NCBI GenBank assembly: GCA_025350425.1
Contig: JANXXW010000543.1
Span: 1-7,390, forward strand
Source of the DNA: Rhodospirillales bacterium
GTDB lineage: Bacteria; Pseudomonadota; Alphaproteobacteria; Acetobacterales; Acetobacteraceae
Length of the DNA: 7,390 nt
Direction of reading: 5' to 3'
Below the pieces are notes generated by a model. The model worked only from the letters and a program-made list of their open reading frames with translations. It was not told the origin of the DNA and ran no database searches. Both the position numbers and the translations under genes were made by a program. This document shows, one piece after another, positions 1 through 5,356 of this stretch (the stretch's first letter is position 1; every line of letters begins with the position of its first letter).

Positions 1-1
1 G

Positions 2-856
2 CGCGACGGCGATCCCGAAATCGACGTGCTGATGAATGAGGACATCGCGCCTGGCGAACTCCCCGGCCTGCTCGCGGGCTACGATTTCGTGCTGGACGAC
101 CACAGCCAGATGCCGGCCGAACAGCTCGCACAGTGCAAGCAGTTGAAGCACGTCATCTTTCTCGGCACAGGTGCCCGCAGCTACATGGATCCGGAGGCAC
201 TGGCCACTCTCGGAATCAGCGTTCATATCATCAAGGGCTACGGCGACATCGCCGTGGCCGAGCACGCGATCGCGCTTATGTGGTCCGCGGCGAGAGGGCT
301 TGCGCGCATGGATGGCGGCATCCGGCGGGGCGAGTGGCTGCGTACCGAAGGGATGCAACTCACCGGCAAGACTATCGGGTTGCTTGGATACGGAGGTATC
401 GCGGGCGAGGTGGCGCGGATCGCCGGTGGTTCAGGGATGCGCGTGCTGGCCTGGAACCGCACGCCCCGCGCGGCCGATGGCGTGAGCTTCGTCGATCTCG
501 ACACGCTGCTCGCCGAAAGCCACGTGCTCAGCGTGCACCTGCTGCTGCACGACGAGACGCGTGGCTTTCTTGGTGCGGAAAGACTGGCAAAAATGCGGCG
601 TGGCGCGATTCTGGTGAACACGGCGCGCGGAGCCGTGATTGATACGGCCGCGATGATCGAAGCGTTGCGCTCCGGCCAGCTCGGCCACGCGGCGCTCGAC
701 GTGTTCGATACCGAGCCGCTACCGGCAGGCGACGTGCTGGCAACGCTGGAAAACGTGACGCTTTCGGCCCATAGCGGGTTCCGCACGCCTGAGGCGAGCG
801 AGACGTTGTTGCGTCGTGCCCTGGACATCGCATGCAGGGTTGCCACAAAACCCTGA
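2..856 (+). CDS. D-isomer-specific 2-hydroxyacid dehydrogenase, 5'-truncated by window edge
   Basis: NAD(P)-dependent cytosolic oxidoreductase of the D-2-hydroxyacid dehydrogenase family, interconverting a 2-keto acid and a D-2-hydroxy acid; the exact substrate cannot be read. The frame is open from base 2, so the gene starts before the window; a GTG at 26 is possible but would cut the N-terminal catalytic domain short. Numbering from that GTG, the Rossmann nucleotide-binding motif is GYGGIA at 121-126, where the third glycine of the usual GxGxxG is Ala126. The catalytic trio is complete: Arg201 in NTARGAVID, Glu230 in DTEPLP and His249 in SAHSGFRTPEA. The C-terminal part has normal length, ending at TGA 854-856. 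The tRNA-Leu gene begins 20 nt later on the same strand, with no terminator between. It could act on glyoxylate/hydroxypyruvate, phosphoglycerate or another keto acid; the family is sure, the substrate is not. Confidence 0.9.
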   Translation, partial: RDGDPEIDVLMNEDIAPGELPGLLAGYDFVLDDHSQMPAEQLAQCKQLKHVIFLGTGARSYMDPEALATLGISVHIIKGYGDIAVAEHAIALMWSAARGLARMDGGIRRGEWLRTEGMQLTGKTIGLLGYGGIAGEVARIAGGSGMRVLAWNRTPRAADGVSFVDLDTLLAESHVLSVHLLLHDETRGFLGAERLAKMRRGAILVNTARGAVIDTAAMIEALRSGQLGHAALDVFDTEPLPAGDVLATLENVTLSAHSGFRTPEASETLLRRALDIACRVATKP

Positions 857-876
857 AGTGATACGCAGCGCCCGGT

Positions 877-958
877 GCCCGCCTGGCGGAATGGTAGACG
901 CAGCGGACTTAAAATCCGCAGCCCTCGTGGCATGCCGGTTCGAGTCCGGCGGTGGGCA
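877..958 (+). tRNA. tRNA-Leu (anticodon TAA)
   Basis: A complete class II tRNA can be folded by eye. The acceptor stem pairs GCCCGCC (877-883) with GGTGGGC (951-957), including one G-T pair, with A958 as discriminator base. The anticodon arm is GCGGA-CTTAAAA-TCCGC, giving anticodon TAA, which reads UUA/UUG leucine codons. A long variable arm with a GCC/GGC stem follows, as expected for leucine tRNAs, then the T arm GCCGG-TTCGAGT-CCGGC. The 3' CCA is not encoded (ATA follows A957), so it would be added after transcription. The gene stands alone after the dehydrogenase. tRNA-Leu genes are common integration sites for mobile elements, but no repeated copy of its 3' end is visible in the window. 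Confidence 0.97.
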
Positions 959-976
959 TATGGACTATCCAGCTTC

Positions 977-1026
977 TCAACCCTAACGACTGCGCTGGCG
1001 CATTAGCGCATTCAGATCAGGGTTGG
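977..1026. repeat. Nested inverted repeat (two-tier stem-loop) just after tRNA-Leu
   Basis: CAACCCT (978-984) pairs perfectly with AGGGTTG (1019-1025), extendable by a T-G wobble at 977/1026. Inside it TGCGCT (991-996) pairs with AGCGCA (1005-1010) around an 8-nt loop. The stems are separated by an internal loop of 6 and 8 nt. It begins 19 nt after the tRNA ends. No T-run follows, so it is not a classic intrinsic terminator. It could help end or process the tRNA transcript, be a small structured RNA, or be chance. Confidence 0.5.
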
Positions 1027-1099
1027 ACGTGAACTACGATGTCCGGCAATCAGTGGAACTGCGATTTGGCCAACGTCTGCCGCTACGGAAATCGGCCTG

Positions 1100-1122
1100 C
1101 GGCGCCTGGAGGCGAGGCGCCG
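1100..1122. repeat. GC-rich hairpin, 7-bp perfect stem
   Basis: CGGCGCC (1100-1106) and GGCGCCG (1116-1122) flank a 9-nt loop; a G-T wobble at 1099/1123 makes eight pairs. No T-run follows on the plus strand (TCTCAGACC) and no A-run precedes it, so it does not resemble an intrinsic terminator in either direction. GGCGCC is itself palindromic, so the match is partly a product of high GC. Confidence 0.35.
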
Positions 1123-1257
1123 TCTCAGACCAGATCATCGGACATGGAGAACTGGTTTTGAAATTACAACTATCGCCCGCGTCCAGGAACCGCATCCATC
1201 CTCGTTGATCATAAGCGCCATGCCGATTATCTCCGGCGCGGTGGCGAACCAAAACTT

Positions 1258-1289
1258 TTGTTCAAGCCACGAATATCGATAAATTATCG
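1258..1289 (+). promoter_or_regulatory. Possible promoter with an overlapping palindromic operator-like site
   Basis: In the most AT-rich part of the gene-poor stretch, TTGTTC (1258-1263) could be a -35 box and TAAATT (1280-1285) a -10 box, with a 16-nt spacer. Overlapping the -10 is a perfect 6-1-6 palindrome, CGATAA-A-TTATCG (1277-1289), the size of a small repressor half-site pair. It would direct transcription towards the small ORF at 1370 and then the unknown/GT61 pair. Box matches are partial and alphaproteobacterial promoters are loose, so the promoter is a guess; the palindrome is certain as sequence. Confidence 0.25.
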
Positions 1290-1369
1290 CTGTCGTTAAA
1301 GTGGCGGAATACAGGTAATCGGACTAATCCTAGATTGTGGGATGGCTTAACTCGGCCTGAGGTGACCAT

Positions 1370-1492
1370 ATGCTAGCTACGTCATACGACCGTTTAAGAC
1401 TGTTGCCTGACGTGGACTTACCGGATACTGAGAACGATCTCCCAGGACATGGACTTTGTCCCATCCGTATTTCCCGATTTTGGCGCGCCTAA
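1370..1492 (+). CDS. Small ORF, 40 aa, with strong ribosome binding site; function unknown
   Basis: ATG at 1370 opens 40 codons ending at TAA 1490-1492. It is preceded by GAGGTGA at 1359-1365, a near-perfect Shine-Dalgarno sequence with four bases between it and the ATG; this is the best ribosome binding site in the plus-strand half of the window. The peptide starts MLATSYDRLRLLPD and ends PIRISRFWRA. It is acidic in the middle and basic at the C-terminus, has one cysteine, and has no signal peptide or membrane helix. I recognise no family. It lies 144 nt before the GTG of the downstream unknown gene and in the same frame, but several in-frame stops separate them (1490, 1511, 1622), so they are not one simply interrupted gene. 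It may be a leader peptide, a microprotein or the stub of a decayed gene. Confidence 0.35.
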   Translation: MLATSYDRLRLLPDVDLPDTENDLPGHGLCPIRISRFWRA

Positions 1493-1545
1493 TGGGGGTT
1501 TGATTCCACTTAACGCCCGTTTCTTTCCAAGTAGGCTAGCACGCG

Positions 1546-1662
1546 ATGGCTTTCACTCAAGTGCTGCTGGCGGCGGCGACCAATGTGGGGAGAAGAGAGA
1601 ACGCGCGAGAGGAACTCCACGTAATCGCATACTGGCGTGAGGAACGGTTTGAGGCTGCTTGA
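1546..1662 (+). CDS. Small ORF, 38 aa, overlapping the start of the unknown gene
   Basis: ATG at 1546 opens 38 codons ending at TGA 1660-1662. The peptide begins MAFTQVLLAAATNVG and continues with a charged Arg/Glu-rich stretch around RRENAREEL and WREERFEAA, which could form an amphipathic helix. The ribosome binding site is weak (TAGG about ten bases upstream). The reading frame overlaps the GTG (1637) and TTG (1649) candidate starts of the next gene, so translating it could help load ribosomes there. No family recognised. It may be the remnant of a larger gene or a chance ORF. Confidence 0.2.
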   Translation: MAFTQVLLAAATNVGRRENAREELHVIAYWREERFEAA

Positions 1663-2275
1663 CCTACTCGACATCATCGAGATCACGACCCGGCAGTATC
1701 GGAGGGAGATCCAACCTGACCGACGCTATGCTCTGATCAAGGCCGCCTTTCCTCGTCCCGACCTGTTGGCCTGGTTCGACGGCCAGATTGGATCGCATCC
1801 CGTTCTGTCGCCGGATCACTATCTCCCCGTTCTTACAGCCTTGTTTGCTTGGCATGCGTGTCGAAGTTTTCCGGATCGTAGATTGATACTTAGCAGTCGC
1901 GCCGGAGGTCTGTTCGACGGACGGGCGGCATGGTTTTCAACAACCTCGCCGGTCGATATCTGGACGTTCAATGGCGAAAGCTACGGGGCGGAACATTCGC
2001 TTCCACCAGATCCGCATCAAGTCGGGCTTTTCGTCGGCGCGTTTGAGACCGCCGGCGACGTAGCGGCATTGCGGCGCTATTCTGGCCTTCGTTTCGACAA
2101 CGCCACCCGCCTGTTCCTGCTGAATGATGAAGCCTGGGCCGCGCTGAACCTATGTGGTGATATTCCTCGTCCATTCGGCGGCGCGAACAGCATGTATGAT
2201 GGTGCATTCTGCGATCTAGATACTGGGCATTGGCATGCGATTTATTTGCGGCCAGGGCTCGAGTCGGTCCCATGA
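1637..2275 (+). CDS. Unrecognised protein, 212 aa, coupled to a GT61 glycosyltransferase
   Basis: I do not recognise this protein. The frame is open from 1625 to TGA 2273-2275. The start is uncertain: GTG 1637 gives 212 residues but has no well-placed ribosome binding site, while TTG 1649 gives 208 and has GAGG (1639-1642) six bases before it. The product looks like a soluble cytosolic protein: no signal peptide or transmembrane segment, mixed charge, many aromatic residues. Visible landmarks are an N-terminal leucine-rich helix (DLLDIIEI), a WFDGQIGSHP stretch near residue 55, an aromatic/His patch HYLPVLTALFAWHACRSF near 80-97, and a C-terminal GHWHAIYLRPG. Its stop overlaps the glycosyltransferase ATG (ATGA at 2272-2275), which points to co-translation and a linked role, perhaps as a partner or a second sugar-modifying enzyme. 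It is most likely a real gene because of length, codon pattern and coupling. Confidence 0.65.
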   Translation: MRNGLRLLDLLDIIEITTRQYRREIQPDRRYALIKAAFPRPDLLAWFDGQIGSHPVLSPDHYLPVLTALFAWHACRSFPDRRLILSSRAGGLFDGRAAWFSTTSPVDIWTFNGESYGAEHSLPPDPHQVGLFVGAFETAGDVAALRRYSGLRFDNATRLFLLNDEAWAALNLCGDIPRPFGGANSMYDGAFCDLDTGHWHAIYLRPGLESVP

Positions 2276-3444
2276 GGCTTTTACGGATGATCGACGGGGC
2301 AAGCCACACCAACATGCAACCGGTCTCAATGGAGATTGCCGAGCGGAACGGCTGGGGCGGTGATACAGACGAGATCTCCGCCGAAGGTTGGGTGAATTGT
2401 CCGGAGCCGTTCTTCCGGCATGAACTCCCGTTCCAGTTCGCGTGGTGGGGTGCGAATTTCTTCGGGGAGGGGACAGTAGCCTCCAGCGGGAGGTTGCCAC
2501 GCCTTAGGTTGACATCATTCAACGAGGCGGCCGTGCTGGGACAGGACGGGGTTGTGGTTCTCGAAAACGGGACGGAGTTGGACCGCCACCTGTCATTTGT
2601 GCAGCCCTACCGCGGTGGCAGCAGGTTAAAAATACTGGATGGCCAGCTATGGCGTCCCGAACTGATTGAGGATCACCGAGCTGGCACGTATTTGCTCGGG
2701 CATACCCCAGCATGGTCCAACTATGCGCACTGGCTAACCGAATCGATGCCGATATGGACCTACTACGCCAAATACCTGAAACATCACGGGGTCAAACTGA
2801 TTGTTCCCCCTCTGTCGGCGGTTCAGCGCGAGGTTCTCACCCTATTGGACATCGATCAGGCTAACCTCGTGCAGGCGACGGGTACGCTTATGCGATTTGA
2901 AAAGCTGCTGGTCCCTTCAGACCTGAGCGTCTGGCAGCCACCTTTCCTGTTGCGCGAAGCATCGCTTGAGGTGTTGACCAAAGTTGTCGCGAGCGGTTCT
3001 GCGCCGGTTGGGAAACGCATATTTTTGTCACGACGAGACGCGAGGACACGCCGGCTTCTAAACGGTGACGCCGTCGAGGCTGTGCTTGCCAACCATGGCT
3101 TCAATATTCTGAGCTGCTCCGAGATGAGGTTTGCCGAGCAGGTCCAAGCGGCGGCAGGGGCCGATATCGTCATAGGCTGTCATGGCGCAGCCATGGCTAA
3201 CATCCTGTTCTGCCCGGAAGGTTGCCGCGTGATCGAACTGTTTCCCGAGTATTGTGCGCAGCCCGAATATAGAGCCATCTCGGCACGTGGAAATCTTCCT
3301 TACGGTTACGTCTTGGGAACATCATTCGATCAGGAATATTCCCGGACCGAACAGAACTCATGGGACGCAGACTTTGTCATCGACATCTCGGCCCTGGAGC
3401 GGGGCATACGCGCCGCGATCAGTCCCGGTAGCGACTCAGATTGA
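2272..3444 (+). CDS. Glycosyltransferase family 61 (DUF563) protein, 390 aa
   Basis: Transfers a sugar from a nucleotide donor to an acceptor in the cytosol, probably in capsule, exopolysaccharide or glycolipid synthesis. ATG 2272 is chosen because it overlaps the upstream stop (ATGA); a TTG at 2230 in the same frame would add 14 residues but lies inside the upstream gene. Residues 1-135 are a variable N-terminal region. The GT61 core follows: SNYAHWLTE (149-157) with the family's His-Trp pair, SRRDARTRRLLN (253-264), SEMRFAEQV (283-291), and the hallmark GCHGAAMANILFCPEG (302-317) followed by VIELFP (320-325). The length suits a bacterial GT61 protein. No signal peptide or membrane helix is seen. 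The 3' end overlaps the convergent UDP-glucuronate decarboxylase gene by 9 nt. Known GT61 members elsewhere include plant xylosyl- and arabinosyltransferases and O-GlcNAc transferases; UDP-xylose as donor here is inferred only from the neighbour. Confidence 0.88.
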   Translation: MRLLRMIDGASHTNMQPVSMEIAERNGWGGDTDEISAEGWVNCPEPFFRHELPFQFAWWGANFFGEGTVASSGRLPRLRLTSFNEAAVLGQDGVVVLENGTELDRHLSFVQPYRGGSRLKILDGQLWRPELIEDHRAGTYLLGHTPAWSNYAHWLTESMPIWTYYAKYLKHHGVKLIVPPLSAVQREVLTLLDIDQANLVQATGTLMRFEKLLVPSDLSVWQPPFLLREASLEVLTKVVASGSAPVGKRIFLSRRDARTRRLLNGDAVEAVLANHGFNILSCSEMRFAEQVQAAAGADIVIGCHGAAMANILFCPEGCRVIELFPEYCAQPEYRAISARGNLPYGYVLGTSFDQEYSRTEQNSWDADFVIDISALERGIRAAISPGSDSD

Positions 3445-4419
3445 AATGTGCCGGATGACCGGGCGGCCTGTCTCGCGCAGAAGGGCGTCGAAATAGGCAA
3501 TTGTTCGTTCGAGGCCCTGGTTCAGGGCAATCGTCGGGCTCCAGTCCAGGACTGAGTTGGCGACGGAGATATCGGGCCTGCGCTGACGCGGATCATCGGC
3601 CGGCAGTGGGCGAAAGACGATGTTTGAACGTGATCCAGTCAAGGCGACCACCTCCTTCGCTAAAGCCAGGACGGTAATTTCGACAGGATTCCCGAGGTTT
3701 ATCGGGCCAACCACGTCGTCGCTGGTTCCCATCATACGAATGAAACCGTCGATCAGATCATCAACGTAACAGAAAGCCCTGGTTTGGGATCCGTCGCCGT
3801 AGATGCTGATATCTTCGCCAAGTAGCGCCTGGACGATGAAGTTGGATACCACGCGGCCATCGTTGGGATGCATACGCGGGCCGTAGGTATTGAAGATGCG
3901 TACGACCTTGATGCGTAGTTTATGCTGGCGATGGTAATCAAAGAACAGTGTTTCGGCGCAGCGTTTGCCTTCGTCGTAGCAGGCACGCGGACCGATTGGA
4001 TTGACGTTGCCGCGATAATCTTCGGTTTGGGGGTGGACGGTCGGGTCGCCGTAGACCTCGGACGTGGAGGCTTGGAACACCTTCGCCTTAACGCGCTTGG
4101 CGATACCGAGCACATTGATCGCACCAACCACACTGGTCTTGGTCGTCTGCACCGGGTCGAACTGATAGTGCACCGGCGATGCCGGACATGCAAGATTATA
4201 GATCTCGTCGACCTCCACATACAGTGGAAAGGTTATGTCGTGGCGCATGGCTTCGAACCGTGTGTTTCCCAACAAATGCGCGATGTTTTCCTTGCGACCA
4301 GTGAAGTAGTTATCGACGCACAACACATCGTGGCCGTCTCGCAAGAGGCGTTCGCATAGATGAGATCCGAGAAAGCCCGCGCCTCCGGTCACCAGAACAC
4401 GCTTGCGAAGCGAACTCAC
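3436..4419 (-). CDS. UDP-glucuronate decarboxylase (UDP-xylose synthase), 327 aa
   Basis: NAD-dependent enzyme of the extended short-chain dehydrogenase (sugar epimerase) family that oxidises and decarboxylates UDP-glucuronate to UDP-xylose in the cytosol. The start is GTG (4417-4419), overlapping the upstream stop as GTGA. Features in order: the Rossmann motif GGAGFLG (12-18), Asp36 at the end of strand 2 for the NAD ribose, YNLACPASPVHYQ (74-86), typical of this enzyme rather than dTDP-glucose dehydratases, the active-site STSEVYGDP (118-126), the catalytic Tyr148 and Lys152 in YDEGKR, GPRM, GDGSQTRAFCYVDDLI, NLGNP.E, and a late RRPDIS with the substrate-binding arginine. The length is normal for the soluble bacterial form. 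It has no clear ribosome binding site of its own, so translation is probably coupled to the diiron gene upstream. It converges on the GT61 gene and overlaps it by 9 nt, with no room for a terminator between them. Confidence 0.94.
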   Translation of the reverse strand: MSSLRKRVLVTGGAGFLGSHLCERLLRDGHDVLCVDNYFTGRKENIAHLLGNTRFEAMRHDITFPLYVEVDEIYNLACPASPVHYQFDPVQTTKTSVVGAINVLGIAKRVKAKVFQASTSEVYGDPTVHPQTEDYRGNVNPIGPRACYDEGKRCAETLFFDYHRQHKLRIKVVRIFNTYGPRMHPNDGRVVSNFIVQALLGEDISIYGDGSQTRAFCYVDDLIDGFIRMMGTSDDVVGPINLGNPVEITVLALAKEVVALTGSRSNIVFRPLPADDPRQRRPDISVANSVLDWSPTIALNQGLERTIAYFDALLRETGRPVIRHISI

Positions 4420-5273
4420 GCTGCAGCCCGATGTGGGTTAATGGGAGGGGGCGCCTTGGTGCCGGCAGCTTGGAACTTGCGACGACGGTTCTGCAACAGG
4501 CGCCATGCTATCTTCGCCGAGATATCCGACAGGCGGCCACGGGGCGGTAACCCGACGGTCTTCAGAACCATTCCCATCCCACGTTCGATATGACGGAGCC
4601 GGTAATACTTCATCGCCGTTCCCATGTAGGCGGCGATGCAGCGTTCATGAGCGTAAGGAAGATCCAGTGGCTCGTTGCCACAATGGAACGCGTAGGCCAA
4701 CTCATCATCCTCGCTCTCGGTGATCCGACTTGCGGCGATCCAAAGCCGTTTAAAGACCGAGATGTTCTCACGCGTGAGGTAGCGTCGCATGTGATCGTAG
4801 AACAATTTGAAATGACGGTATTCGTCGGCAGCGATCAGGCGGCAGACCTGCTGGAGCACGGGTTCGGTGCTTGCCTCCGCAAGTGCCGTGTAATAGCTGG
4901 ACGTGCCTGTTTCCACCATGCAGCGTGCGACCAGCTCGCCGGTCAATGAGCCGCGGATCGATGTTTCCGCATCGAGTTGGAGTTTGTAGCCGTTCTGATA
5001 TCGGGCGAACGCTCCCATGTAATCCCAGCTGGGGTCGGCAAGCTGCGCCCAGCGGCCTAGTGCGTCGCCGTGCTGGACTTCCTCGATCGCCCAATTGTCC
5101 GAAGCCTCGCCGAAAGCGGCGTCATTGCGGAACACGGAGCGAAGATACACTGCGTAGTCGGTGCCATTACGCTCGACCATGGCGGCGGCCTTTACGAGCG
5201 GTACGATCTCGGGATCGACCTGACTTGCATCGAACTTATCCCAAGAAACGTCGTCTATCCGCCAATGCTTCAT
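4416..5273 (-). CDS. Diiron ferritin-like protein, distant acyl-ACP desaturase type, 285 aa
   Basis: A four-helix-bundle diiron carboxylate protein, probably an O2-using oxidase, desaturase or hydroxylase; the substrate is unknown. All six expected metal ligands are visible: Glu34 in helix 1, Glu65 and His68 (EEVQH), Glu121 (VETGTSSYY), and Glu151 and His154 (ADEYRH). Their order and spacing resemble plant-type soluble acyl-ACP desaturases, including EEVQHGD and IAADEYRH, but the protein is shorter than the roughly 360 residues usual there. The C-terminal 90 residues are basic, ending in an Arg-rich and Pro-rich tail. No signal peptide. ATG 5271-5273 is supported by GAGGCGG (5281-5287 on the plus strand) seven bases upstream. 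Its stop overlaps the decarboxylase GTG. The gene follows atpC by 83 nt on the same strand. An AurF-like N-oxygenase or a storage/repair ferritin-like role is possible but fits less well. Confidence 0.8.
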   Translation of the reverse strand: MKHWRIDDVSWDKFDASQVDPEIVPLVKAAAMVERNGTDYAVYLRSVFRNDAAFGEASDNWAIEEVQHGDALGRWAQLADPSWDYMGAFARYQNGYKLQLDAETSIRGSLTGELVARCMVETGTSSYYTALAEASTEPVLQQVCRLIAADEYRHFKLFYDHMRRYLTRENISVFKRLWIAASRITESEDDELAYAFHCGNEPLDLPYAHERCIAAYMGTAMKYYRLRHIERGMGMVLKTVGLPPRGRLSDISAKIAWRLLQNRRRKFQAAGTKAPPPINPHRAAA

Positions 5274-5356
5274 GCTTACACCGCCTCAAATCGCCAACTC
5301 GTCAAACGTCTGAACGCGTTGCAACGTTCCGGGGGACGTCTCGACGCCAGCCAAGC

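Larger units (their letters stand above)
959..1636. other. Gene-poor, lower-GC stretch between tRNA-Leu and the unknown/GT61 gene pair
   Basis: About 680 nt with no recognisable large gene on either strand. Composition drops locally: 1261-1320 has 24 G/C in 60 (40%), while 661-720 in the dehydrogenase has 43 in 60 (72%). It holds a nested inverted repeat (977-1026), a GC-rich hairpin (1100-1122), a 13-nt palindrome (1277-1289) inside a promoter-like patch, and two tiny ORFs (1370-1492 and 1546-1662). Longer open frames at 1023-1208 (plus), 1034-1252 (minus) and 1449-1640 (plus) show no family motif or good ribosome binding site and are probably chance. The stretch may be a long leader for the downstream gene pair or decayed insertion DNA; neither can be settled by eye. 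Confidence 0.6.

Noticed and set aside
238..933. 231-codon minus-strand ORF opposite the dehydrogenase and running into the tRNA
   Set aside because: Antisense shadow of a clear enzyme gene; Ser/Arg/Pro-rich product without motifs.
933..958. tRNA-Leu 3' end as an attachment site with a duplicated copy
   Set aside because: I looked for a second copy of the T-arm/acceptor sequence further along the window and saw none; no integrase gene is present either.
977..1028. Integron attC-like site (GTTGGAC at 1022-1028 fits GTTRRRY, with CCCTAAC at 981-987 near the other end)
   Set aside because: The 5' box does not fit RYYYAAC (first base is C), the span is shorter than known attC sites, and there is no integrase or cassette structure around it.
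1023..1252. Overlapping ORFs on both strands (61 and 72 codons) in the gene-poor stretch
   Set aside because: No family motif, no good ribosome binding site, and they overlap each other antisense; most likely chance.
1445..1461. Short hairpin GGACA/TGTCC
   Set aside because: Five base pairs with a 7-nt loop and no T-run; expected by chance in this amount of sequence.
1449..1640. 63-codon plus-strand ORF ending as GTGA at the unknown gene's GTG
   Set aside because: The four-base overlap is attractive, but the ATG has no ribosome binding site, lies inside the better-supported small ORF at 1370-1492, and the peptide is compositionally poor.
2230..2271. TTG start 14 codons upstream of the GT61 ATG
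   Set aside because: It lies inside the upstream gene; the ATG at 2272 in the ATGA overlap is the more likely start.
1968..2522. 184-codon minus-strand ORF across the unknown/GT61 junction
   Set aside because: It crosses the ATGA junction of two plus-strand genes, and the product is Arg/Ser/His-rich without recognisable motifs.
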